A DNA stretch of 64,000 bases. Source: Dimorphilus gyrociliatus. Lineage: Eukaryota; Annelida; Polychaeta; Dinophilidae. The translations under genes and the position numbers were made by a program. Where the stretch lies: NCBI GenBank assembly GCA_904063045.1, contig CAJFCJ010000019.1:3230684-3294683 (forward strand), given 5' to 3'. Below, in pieces: positions 1 to 11,315 of this stretch. The notes below the pieces were generated by a model, which was not told where the DNA came from, did not search any database, and saw only the letters and a program-made list of their open reading frames with translations. Position 1 is the stretch's first letter, and the number at the start of each line of letters is the position of its first letter.

Positions 1-101
1 GCGTACGGAACTTTTCGCGTAAATCTTTAGCGTTTGACACGCGCTCACTACGGGCATTGGAATGTGTACGAATTTAACGAAATCTGATACATTTCCCACA
101 G

Positions 102-2328
102 GATGCGAAAGGAGCTTTTCTCTTCATCGGACAGCTACAGATCCTGGCGTTTACTCTTATCAAATTCCTGATAGGTTGGTTTTGGTTCCGTCGGCTGTAG
201 AGAAACAATCGTCTGGCTTAATAAGAGACGTTTTCTATGAATGTAAAAAATTAGCATCTTACGCTCTTCCACTCTCCTTCTCCTTCAACTGTCTTGTCTT
301 CAAAAGTAAACCTTTAATCAATAGACAAAATGAATATGGTATAGTTGTTGTTTTGTGCCCATCAAGCCATGGAGTAGAGGATCAAAGGTGGAGGAACTAT
401 GGCGAAGCAGAGCTTATTGGGGCATGCTTTGCTCCTAAATTTATTAAACCAGGTTTGTTTTATATTTCAAAAGTTACAGCTAAGTTTTTCTTAAGTCAGT
501 AGTTAATCAAATCAAAACTAGCTTCATAGAATGAATGGTTGACTGTGGCGGCGAGATCAAACGAAGTATTTCTATACCAACAAAAGTCCGTATTCGACTA
601 GGTTAAACGTTTATCGTCAGACAGTTTTGATGAATGCATAAGTTAGACATAATCTTTCTCTGTTAAGAAAATATAGAATTTCAAAAAGTTTTTATCCTCT
701 TATCTAATTGAAGAAGCTTTATACTTAAAATGGTGCTGATTTTATATTCAACTATATGGTACGCTCATATGGTTTTCCAGCACGAAGCTTTTAGGCTATT
801 CAATATTGATTTAAGCGATTGCTGACAGCCTACAGCAGTATTCTTTCTATAGGATTTAAAGCACAAGTAGGCCTAAACAGGCGCGGCGTCGAAGTTTTGA
901 ATCTATAGACGTGTATTGACACTGGTTTTTACGCCTAACGGAACGACTGTGGAATTCGAGGATTGTTCGGTATTTGAGTATTGCTTTAAGATTTATCGAA
1001 GGGTTTTTTCTTTAAATCTTTACTTTAGGCCCAAAGTATTTAGTCTTTTGGCGTTATCGTCTAAAGTTATGCGCCGGAAATGTATTATTTCGTGGCACTT
1101 TATCTACTATATCGCATTTCGTTTAATTTGCGTTTCAAATTTTCCAGGTAAACTTCGAATACGACTGGTATCAAACTACATTAAACCGGATATTGTGCAG
1201 GACGAAGCAGGATTTTTTAAAGAGGAGAATCATTTTAGAGGTGGACAAGTGGAAAAACAATTCGCATGCTTGAATAAGGTTCGTGGGAATGAAATAATGA
1301 TAATATAAAAACACGCTATCACTACAATGGTTGTCATAACATTCGTTTCCGTTACGCTAATTACTTTAGCAGTGGTTGACACTGCGGCTTCAAAGTATTT
1401 TTGATAAACATTTGTCCTTTGTTAACAGGGAAATGGTGATTTATGCACGGGTAAAGTAGTGGTTGAGAGCGTTAGAGGGGAAACAAGCGAAACAATCTTT
1501 GAAATCAACTTATACTGGAAGAATAAAATAACACCTGATATAAATGATACTGATGAACAATGGGCTCTTTTAGCGATCAAGGAATTAGCTTGTAAGTATT
1601 TCAGATCACTGCAAATGTGTATATAATAATGTAAATATAGGCCCTAAATACCTAAATAAACGTGACCTTTGACCGAAACCTCAAATGGTCAGTTTCGCAT
1701 ATGTATATATAGCGCACGTCGTACGCGTGTCTGTTTGTTCAAAACCGCGTGGCAGGTAGGGGCCTTGTAATCGAATTTACTTTTCCCATCATTCAATATT
1801 TCTTACACGTTTAGGTATGCTTCGAATAAATGACGAAGAAAACTGGCGTATTTTAGCTCATGAATTGCACGTTAGCGAAGCTGAAATCTCGTACACCTTA
1901 ACACCCTCCCCAGATCCGATTGCAAGATTATTTTTATTATACAAACGACGCGGTGGAACACCTCAGCGATTCGTGCAATCATTGTATGCTGCCAGTAGGC
2001 TTGTTAGTGTCTCATCTTCCCTACCAACTCGAACGGTAGAAACAAATGTTTCCGACTTGAATAGTGACGAAGTAAAAAAGAGAATTCGAGAAGCTCTACG
2101 TAATATAGATGACAAAGATAAGACAGAAGACGACGAGGATGCAACCATCATATGTGAGTTTTTCAAATGAGATAGTATCAATTTTTTTCTAACTCGATTT
2201 AAATTCTAGTATCTCAAGCCGATTGGAATAAAGAGATGTACGCACCTCTGACCCCTCCAATATCACCAATGAAACGCAAATCTAGTGAAGAAGACAGGGT
2301 GAATTTTAAGAAGCGTTGTGCCCAATGA
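102..2328 (+). CDS. death-domain protein, 3' part only (family not recognised)
   Basis: Five exons join in frame: 102-452, 1148-1278, 1429-1591, 1815-2153 and 2210-2328 (stop TGA). The gene runs in from the left edge and its start is not resolved. A possible donor lies near position 19, and its phase would fit the 102 acceptor. The middle of the predicted protein is beta-rich with no family I can name. Exons 3-4 encode a helical module reading EENWRILAHELHVSEAEI and then RLFLLYKRRGG, which is the pattern of a death-fold domain (W in helix 2, LA..L). The tail is acidic (DDKDKTEDDEDA) and ends in a Pro/Ser-rich, basic stretch with PLTPPISP. Beta-rich region plus C-terminal death domain is the layout of UNC5, PIDD, ankyrin and NF-kappaB p105 proteins, but I could not match any of them, so no function is assigned. 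The intron at 453-1147 is unusually long for this window. Confidence 0.55.
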
Positions 2329-3034
2329 AAAAATTTTTACACTAATCTGCTCCTTTTTTTACTTTGGATCTCGTTTCCTGTTAACTGGCATTTAATATAT
2401 TGTATGCATTTAACCGTGATCGTGTTCCCAGCCAACTAGCCTTAATTTATTTTTATAAGTTTGATCATGTTCAAGATTTGATACTGAATAGAGGATGTAT
2501 TATAGTATTGTAGATATTTTTGTATCCCTCAAGTGTTCTTTTGAAGTTTGCTTAATGCTATGCGTTGACTTATAACCCGTATACTTTTACTTATCATGTC
2601 CGTCCATCTTGTATTAATATACGCGTTGGTTTAAGTAGTAAAATAGTATCTAGTTTCGATTTTAAGCACAAAGTTTTTAGAAACGAGAAATAGCAAAATA
2701 TCATAACTGTTAGATATCACTTTTCACGAATAAATGTTAATATAAATACAGTATTATGCCCTATCATATAAAGGTGTGTATATAATTTGTAAGATACGAA
2801 AAATATGAAAACCAATGCTAACAATTTTCTCAGCAGTAGCGACATGTAGGGAAATAGTATCGAAATGAAAGAAAAGCAGTAACAACATGGTAATATAAAT
2901 GTGTAATTTTTTTTAGCACTTGCAATGATTGCTGGAATTTTGCGTCTAGAAATCTGTTATCAAGTCTATTTAGAAAGGCTAAATCATAAGTTACGAATGA
3001 GATAATAGCTATAAAAGATAAATGTCAAGCAGAA
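2329..3034. other. convergent 3' spacer
   Basis: AT-rich stretch between the stop of the death-domain gene (+) and the stop of the myosin gene (-). It presumably holds both 3' UTRs. I see no open frame, repeat or RNA gene in it. Confidence 0.5.
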
Positions 3035-6000
3035 TTAAGCCGTTGAATCATCTGGAGTTGACCGCGTTATTTTCATAGAATCGCTAGTTCCATCTGAACT
3101 AGCCACAGAATGATCAATATCGCCATCATCACTATCGTCCAGAGCAGCTATGCCTCGCGAGGTTAATATGCTGTGACGTCCCATTCGTCTGAAGAATTAC
3201 ATATTAATTAAATACATTGGAAATAGTCTGAATCGAGTTCATGCGGCAAATATGTTAGAAAGAATATAATTAATATTAGAGCTGTCTGTAAATCATTAAG
3301 ATAAGACATACATCTTTCTAAGCAATTGAATAGTATAGATGATAAAAATAGGTCATGCTAGACAAATATATAATGCAGTTTTACCGTTAACTGCTTCAGT
3401 TTTCACCCCCGCTTTTGATAAGATTGGAGATTATACACTAAATAAAATCGGAAGAAACTATTCTACACTTACCCCGAGAGACCTTGATTAGCATTTCTTA
3501 ATTTGGCTTTTAAAGTTTCGTTTTCTATTTGTAGATTATGAATAGTTTCATTTGCCTCGTCCAATTCTCGGTGGATTTTCCTTTTTTGTTGATTTACTCT
3601 ACTAGTTTCCTCTTCACCTTCAGCCAATTGCCTTTTAACAAGTTTAACTTTATTATTAGCTTGTTCCATTTGTTCTTTCATTTGCTCTGCGATTCTACGT
3701 TCGTCGTCAATAGCCATTTGCATATCTTTCAATTTCTTGTCAGCTTTTCGAGTCTGTCTACTTAACAGCGTCTTTTCACGAAGTTCCTGAAATTGGAAAA
3801 TTTAAGTAGAATAAAAATAATTTTTAAATATTTCAAGTTTATACTTTATCCAATTGTCCTTCCAGAGTCACAATTTTTCCTTCTAGCTGTTGTCGATTCG
3901 TGCGATTTATGGTCTGCACTTGGTCTTCAAGTTCAGCTATCTTGGACTTCAAGTCTCTATTCTGTCGTCCTAATTTTTCGCATTCAACTTCCATTTTTTG
4001 CGCATTGCCTCGTTCTGACTGAAGTTCGCTGGTTATCTGCTCAACCTGTTGCTGTAATTTTCGTAACCTGTAAGGGAAATATAAGACTTAATGATGTACT
4101 TGATTAAACAATGTTAACTATAAATCTTACTTTTCTTCCAGGGCTTCTGAATGGCTTTGCTCATCATCTAATTCTTCTTCTAGTTCCGTTAAACGACCAT
4201 CTAATTTTTTCTTTTCTTCTATTGCTGAATTCTTTAGAGATTCCACGGTGGCTAAGTCATTCAGTGCCTCATCTCTCTCGGCTTCAGCCATTTTCTTTAC
4301 TCTTTCCATATTTTGGAAAATGTCATTGGTTTGTTGTAATTCTCCTTCGAGTTGCTTAACTCGTCTCTCAAGTTGCCTCAATTTGTTGATAGCTTCATCC
4401 TTTTGTTGAAAAGCCTCCTGAGCCTCCTTCTGATACTGCTGAGCAGTTACTGAAGCTCGTTTCAAAGCTTTATTAGTTTCATCCCTTCCTCTAATTGCAT
4501 TTTCCAAAGCTTCGTCTTTGCTATTTAGTTGGAATTCTAATTTCTTTTTTTCAGAAAGAATTGTATTTTTTTGTTTTCTTTCTTCATCTAAGTGATTTTC
4601 CAAATCTCTTAATTGTCTAAGTAGAGCTCGTCTAGCGTCTTCTTCACTTTCCTCCTTCGCAGCTCTCTCTCTTTCCATTTGTTGTTTGAGAGCATTGTAC
4701 GTGACTTCAATTCTAGATTTAGCATCTTCCGCCAGAAGCACCTCGTCTTCTCGTTCTATCAAAAGCTGCTCCAACTCTTGAATTTTATCATTCAATAATC
4801 TGTTATTTCGTTCTAATTCAGCAGCGTTTTGACCTTTAGCGTCTTTACTGGAGATAATCTCATCTAATTCTAATTTTTGTCTTTTATTTATTCTGTCCAG
4901 TTCATTCATCCTGACAGCAACATCTTCTACTTCTCTTTGGAGGGTTAGAATTTTAGTCTCTTTATCTCTGCATTCGCTTGCGATTTGATCGCGTTCAGCG
5001 ACGACTTTATCTCGAGCTACTCTCTCTTCAGCCATTCCTTGGTCGAACTTTCTAGCTTTACGGTCCAAAGTTGCAAGCTGATTGCGTGACTGAGCAACTT
5101 CATTTAGAGCGTCTTCCAATTCAGTTTGGTACTTATTTCTGGATTTTAGCGCTTTGTCAAGATCTAGTTGCATAGCAGAAAGGCGATCTTCCAATTCAAT
5201 GATGTCTCTGGAAAGTTTTGATTTGGATTCTTCTGCTGTTTTAGCGGCTAATGATTCAGCCTCTAGATTTCTCTTTAGATCAGCTTCTTTTCTCTCTCTT
5301 TCATTCAGTTTTGCTTCGTATTTTCCTTTCAGCTCTTCTAACTCTACAATTTGATCATTAAGATTGTCGTTTTCTCTCTCCAGAGTTCTGAGTTGATTTT
5401 GAAACGAGAGTTTTCCCCTAGTTTCGTCTTCAAGATTGGCTTGATTGTCATGCAATTGGCCTTCAAGAAATTCCACCTGCTTCTTGGATTGGGCAAGCAA
5501 AGATTCAGCTGCTGCTAGTTGTTGGCTGTAACTATCAATTTCTAACAGTAATTTACTGGATCTTTCTTGTAAATCATTTCTTTCGCCTTCGGCTTCATTT
5601 AGACGCAGCTGATAATCAGCATTACTAGATTCAGCAATTTTTCGTTTCCTATCTGCTTCTGATTTGGCACTCTGTAGTAGTTTATTTTCATTCATTAAAT
5701 CGCTATTTTCGGCCTCTAAAGTAACTCGAGTCTTCTCCAAAGTTCCCTTTTGTTTTCTCACTTGGTCTAACTGCTCATTTAGTTGTTCTACTTGTTGAAG
5801 GTTTTTTTGTTTTAGAGCAGCAATTGTTCTATCTGCCGATTTTTTTTCGTCTTCTATAGCATGTATAGTTTTCTTCAATTCGTCATCCCGTTTTCTCTGC
5901 AGGTCGTGAACTGCCTGATTATGATCTTGGGTCTCCTCCAATTCATTTTTCATTTTTTCAAAATCATTTTCCAATTCTTTTCGTTGATGATCGACACGCT

Positions 6001-9000
6001 TTCTCTTTTCACGCTCTTCTTTTAAATCTTCATGGGCTTCAGTAATTTGAGCTTCGAGATCTCTTATTTGCCTTTGCATGGATGTTCTCCCTGTTACTTC
6101 TTCTTCAATTTGGGTTAAAGCATTTTGTAACTCATTTTCTCTTTTGCTTAATTGAGTTTGTAATTCTGTGAGCTGCTCCATTTTTTCGTTTAGTTGGTCT
6201 TTTACTTCTACTAATTCCTGTTCTAGTCGTCTTTTAGCTTTTTCTAAATTAACTCTCAACTCTTGCTCCTTCCTAAGCCTATCTTCCAAATCTTTAATAG
6301 TATTCTCATATTTTGTCTTTAGCCGTCCCAACCCTTTTCCTTTTTCTTCCTCCTCCCCAAGTGACTGAGTTAAATCGTTTACTCTCTCCTCCAAAGTCTT
6401 TTTCTCTTTTGCAGTTCTCTGTAAAGTGTCTTCAAGCATAGCCGAAGTTTCTTCAAATTTTTTCAATTTAGTTTCCATTTGCATTTTTTCCATTTGTATT
6501 TTTTGCCTCATTTGTTCTTCATCCTCTAATTGATCTTCCAAGTCTTTTAATAAACCTTGAAGCTTGTTTTTCTCTCTTGAAACTTCCTCTATTCTTTGGA
6601 CTTCTTCTTCACATCTAGTTCCCATATCAGTTAACATATCTTCCAGCTCTTTTTTTCGTTCTTGCAAACGAAGACGTTCTTCATCTGCTTCTTGTGCTGT
6701 CTCAGCTTCTTGACGAAGTTTTTCACTAAGGATGTTCTTTTCCTCTGCTAACTGAGCAACCTGGTCTCGCATTACGGTTACATCTCGTTCTGCATTTTCC
6801 AACATTCGAGATGCGTCTTTATACTTTGTTTCCATGTTTTGTAGTACCTCTTCATGTTTAGTAGCTTGTAAAATAGGCTTAACTTTCGTAAAGAGTCGCC
6901 ACCATTGCCAGTTTCTCAGTTTCAAATATGCTGCACAATTTCTTTGAATTACCTTGAGTGCATTTAATTGTTGTTGCCTCTTATTCAACTGTCGACGAGC
7001 AAGACATCCTCGGCAGTACGCTTGAAACTGTATTATCAAATCTGTCAAACGCAAATCTCTTTCCTCTTCAAGATGAGCTAAAACACCCGCTCTGAAGAAG
7101 ATTTTAGATTGCCCAATACGGAATAAATTAGTATCAAGTTCCAAAGATTGTAACATTCGTCTGCAAGCTTCTTTCCCATCCATAAATCCACGAGGAATAA
7201 CGTTAGGAGTAAGCAATTCATATCGTTGTCTAAATTCCTGAAAGAGTATTCGATTTGGAAACCCTTGTCGACAAATTCTTATTCCCTCCAACACACCATT
7301 ACATCTTAATTGATCCAAGACCAAATGAGCATCTATTTTTCCAGCCTTCTTCTCGTGATTTGGAATGATACAACGAACAAAATTTGGATTGGTATTGTTT
7401 AATGTGGACATTAACCTCGAAAGCTGCTCCTTATACAATCCACCAACAGTTCTAAACATTCCCTTACGCGTTCTTGCACCAAACTGAGATTCTGCTGATG
7501 CCATATTACTCATTCCTATAATTTCTGCGTCTTTCCAAATATTTTTAATGAAAGTATCATTTGATTCTTGAAGTAGCTGTACAACATTTTCATTCAAGGG
7601 GTCCATATTTTTCAAAAGCCATTGATCGCACGAATAATCTACATCACCAGCGTAATGTCTAAGAGTAAAGGAAATATTATTTTTCCTCAAAGCTTCTGGT
7701 TTTTTGAATTTTGGATGATTAGAATGTTGTTGAATTAATTTATTTATCAAAGTTTTATCGTTTGCCTTTGGAAACCAGCACTCTTCATCTATGAGAGACA
7801 AAATACCAACAGGTTTTTCAAGGAGGTCAATGGTTGGTTGAAGATCTAATCCAAAATCAATGAATGTCCATTCGATGCCTTCGCGTTTGTATTCTTCTTG
7901 CTCCATAATGAACATAGTGTGGTTAAACAGCTGTTGCAACTTCTCATTGGTATAGTTGATGCAAAGTTGTTCAAAGGAATTCAACTGAAAAAAAATAATA
8001 AATTAAAAAATTGTTAATTAGTTTTCATAATACGAGGAAACAAAAAAATTTCTTTATATCTTCTATCCAATCAATTATCTATCATCGAACGTTTCAGCTA
8101 AAGTATTAATAATCTATAATTCTAATTATCGAAACAACACGACAAACGTAAAATCCCAGAAAATCTAAAATAAAAATAATAATAACAACAACAATTCGCC
8201 GGAAGTCAGCTTACCTTATCAACACCCTGGAAGATTTACACACAAGGATAAATGATTATTTCAGAAAAACTTCCGCAAATTAAAAATATCTATTATTCAC
8301 CGTATCATAATGATTGACTCACGAAAATGCATAAATGTTACTCACATGAAAAATTTCAAATCCGGCTATGTCTAAAATACCAATGAATGATGCTCCTTGT
8401 CGTTTGGTCCTATCAAGAGATTTGTTAATTCTTTGAACCAACCACTTAAACATTCTTTCATATATGGCCTTGCTGATAGCTTCTACTGCAAATTCGACTT
8501 GTTCCTTTGTTTGCGCTTTATTAACGTACTCTCTTCCCACGCGTATTCTTGGTCTGAGGAATGCTCTAGTCATTTCCGTTACGGGAACTCCTAGAAGATG
8601 GCAAGCTTTTTGTGCAACAGTATTATCTGGAAGAGTTGCTTGTTCCTGGCGTGCATCCGCCTTTATTTTAATGTTTCCTAATTGCAATACTGCGGAAATT
8701 GTTTTCAAAACTGCTAGTATTTCTTCTTCCACAAATCCCATGATATTCATAGCATCTAAGAGCTGTTTATACATATCAATATCATCAGTTCCTGGAACGG
8801 GTACTTGACCATAAGTTAAATATCTATATTCTTTTATGTCTTGTAATAGTAGCTGGCTTCTCTGCTCCGGATCTTTACAGCCGGCAAGTAACTGGTAAAA
8901 TATGTGGAAGCTTCTCTCATCAGGAGCTTGACGAACAGCTCGTGATTTTTCCAGTAAATAGGTCTCAATGTTAGCTCCAGATATGAAGCCAGAGGTATCA

Positions 9001-10945
9001 AAATTGATGCGTATAAATTTACCAAAACGAGAGGAGTTGTCATTTTTAACTGTTTTGGCATTTCCGAAGGCTTCAAGAATTGGATTAGCCTCCAGCAGTT
9101 GATTTTCTAGTTCTCCCTTTAAAAAGATTTATCATGTTTACTGTCAAATTACTTTTTAATAAATTGAAATTGCATGCAAGGACAACAAATGTTTGAACTT
9201 AAAATATATCTAAATTCTCAAGAGGTAGCCAAATATGTTAGACTGCCTCTACTTATTTATGCCACACGCTATTTTATTACTAAAAAAAGATTTTTCAATT
9301 GGCGCAGGTCCAAAGAATAGTATAAAACCAATTCGTTATTAATAATACGCAACTGTTGTATTATACTAGGCTTGTTAAATGCATAGCGCGCATACTTCCT
9401 TCTAAAGTGCAATTTATAATAAAGTCAGGATAACGTGGCGGCGACAATATCCGTATATATATATACTAAAAAATTGGTATAAGCTTATTCTGTTATCGGA
9501 TTTCTTGATAAGGTTTTATATGAAAAGCCCTCTAATTTATTCTATTATATATATATTAAATATATTATTTATAATGTTAAATGATGGAAAGGGATTGTTT
9601 ACTAGATATAATTGTGGAGTTATAATTAAATAGTAAAACGATAAATTAATATATGTTAGCCTATATAGCTATTCAACAAATGAACAATAAAGATAAGCTA
9701 CTAAACAAATAGTTTGTTTGGTTACTTTAAACCACCACAGCAAACCATAAGCGATAGAGAATTAATTGCGTTTAGGATGGGTTTTAACATCAAGGAAATA
9801 GACACTTCAAAGCCACACCAGAAACCAATACTTACCAAATTAATATCCTTATACTGTCAATCGTAACAAAATGCATTAAGAATAATATAGGGATAGAATT
9901 AACATGCAGCTTTATATCAGTATAATTATAACAATAAGTCATATGCGGAGGTAGCAAAATTTAGCTTGATTCATAGTTTTATTTGTTTACCTTTTCAAAA
10001 ATGTTTCCCTCACTCTGAAGATATCTCGTACTCATGAGCTTAACTTTTACTAAGTATTAGACAAATGTGACTTACCTTCATTTGATCTATAATATTAGAG
10101 GCTGTTTGCTTCTGAGATTTCAAGGAGGCAGCAACATGAGCCAAATATTGAATAACCTTTTTGGTGTTTTCAGTTTTACCAGCTCCAGATTCTCCAGTGC
10201 AGAGGATACTCTGGTCCTCTCTATCCTGTAACATGGAGCGATAAGCAGCATCGGTAATGGCGAAGATGTGAGGAGGAACTTCATGGCGTTTTCTTCCTTT
10301 GTACAGCTCCACAACTTTACCCGAATAAATCGGATAGCTTTTGTACGGATTGATAACAACGCAGAACAAGCCCGAGTAGGTCTACAAGAACATAATTAGG
10401 CATTAACTGGTGATAAATGCTATTAATAGAAGACAGCGAAACTTATGGCTGTCAAGTATAATTTATCATTTCAGCATACGATCAGCTGGCTGCTTTAAAA
10501 TTTTAAAACGGACATGTTTTGCATGCAAAAAAAGTAATATATCAATATACTGAATTAGGCTTACATAGATAAGACCAGAATAATATCGTTCCTTAAGATT
10601 GTGGAGAACGGAAGCTTCATTTAAACAAGTTAACTCAGCCATATCTTCTACTTTGTCAAATTTTGGTGGATTCATCCTTTGGGTGTCATCCTTGTTTACC
10701 TTCACTCTTTGACCATTTTCCTGTATTACTACAATCACTTTTTCTGGATCACTGTCGTCATCTACCGAAGCCTGCACAAATCCTTGCGTCTTGTGTGGTA
10801 CCCATAATAACTTTTTCGCTGCCCAAGAAGCTTGGATGGTTGGATTATTCACCACTCCCCTATTGTCGACAGCCAAGAATTGTAATTCCTGTCCAGACAG
10901 TCCAGTTTCGGTCAAGTCAGCAGTGTCCTGTTTTAAATTTGCCAT
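3035..10945 (-). CDS. MYH10-like / zipper: non-muscle myosin II heavy chain
   Basis: Constitutive exons in gene order: 10565-10945, 10076-10381, 8346-9116, 4131-7984, 3845-4067, 3473-3786 and 3035-3188. Together they give 2001 codons (2000 aa), the usual length. The motor has the P-loop [13 protein letters not shown], the switch I region [10 protein letters not shown], the switch II region DIAGFEIF, and the actin-binding/converter stretch [15 protein letters not shown]. An IQ-like neck ([15 protein letters not shown]) is followed by more than 1000 residues of heptad coiled coil and a short Ser/Thr/Asp-rich non-helical tailpiece, as in non-muscle and smooth muscle isoforms. Nearly the whole tail and half the motor lie in one 3.85-kb exon. 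Known role: bipolar filaments that contract cortical actin in cytokinesis and morphogenesis. Three in-frame microexons in its introns are listed separately. It is divergent from XAB2, with 370 bp between start codons. Confidence 0.97.
8215..8226 (-). other. candidate 12-nt microexon in myosin (GVDK)
   Basis: Inside the intron 7985-8345 lies a 12-nt block with a good acceptor (aatcttccag) and donor (gtaagc). It is phase 0 and encodes GVDK. Inclusion would insert four residues between GFEIFH and LNSFEQL, at the start of the relay helix just after switch II. Skipping restores the normal family sequence, so if used it must be optional. A chance match cannot be excluded. Confidence 0.4.
9836..9853 (-). 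other. candidate 18-nt microexon at myosin loop 1 (YKDINL)
   Basis: Flanked by acceptor gattgacag and donor gtaagt, phase 0, encoding YKDINL. It lies in the intron between the exon ending IIDQMK and the exon starting GELENQLL. This is exactly the loop 1 site where vertebrate non-muscle myosin heavy chains carry alternatively spliced inserts. Confidence 0.55.
9991..10014 (-). other. candidate 24-nt microexon at myosin loop 1 (SEGNIFEK)
   Basis: Flanked by acceptor cttcag and donor gtaaac, phase 0, encoding SEGNIFEK. It shares the loop 1 intron with the 18-nt microexon. Using neither, either or both keeps the reading frame, so up to four loop 1 variants are possible. Confidence 0.6.
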
Positions 10946-11315
10946 ACTCTTAGAATTAAGAGGTTTTCTAGAAATCCTTCCTCTAAATTAGTAAGCAGGA
11001 AGGCGTATTAGTTTTCTTCAGGTGTCGCCGCGGCGCTCGTAGACAAATGTGAAAATGAAGGGTGTCACGTGATAAAGTTTTCGAATAAAACTTGCCTTTT
11101 ATAATAATGTAGAAGTAAAAAAAAAGATTTTTTTTAATTTTTTGTAAGAAGTTAACTATATTTGAGAAGTCAATTATGAAATTCCAACTTTTTAGACGAG
11201 AAAAAAATTTGCGCGGTTAGAATAGCGTTTTGCGATATTTACAAATATTTCTTCAGAATATTATCTCTAACTTTATTCAAAAAAAACAGTGAGGGCTGGT
11301 CTAATATTTTTAAAT
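10946..11315. promoter_or_regulatory. divergent promoter of myosin II and XAB2
   Basis: The 370 bp between the two start codons must hold both 5' UTRs and promoters. It contains the palindrome TCACGTGA at 11065-11072 and a GC-rich patch near 11028-11040, otherwise AT-rich sequence. Promoter function is inferred from position. Confidence 0.6.

Noticed and set aside
4127-6400. Plus-strand open frames opposite the myosin tail (for example 5154-5354, 6168-6368)
   Set aside because: Antisense shadows of a Glu/Lys/Leu-rich coiled coil, which read as Ser/Phe/Leu-rich frames.
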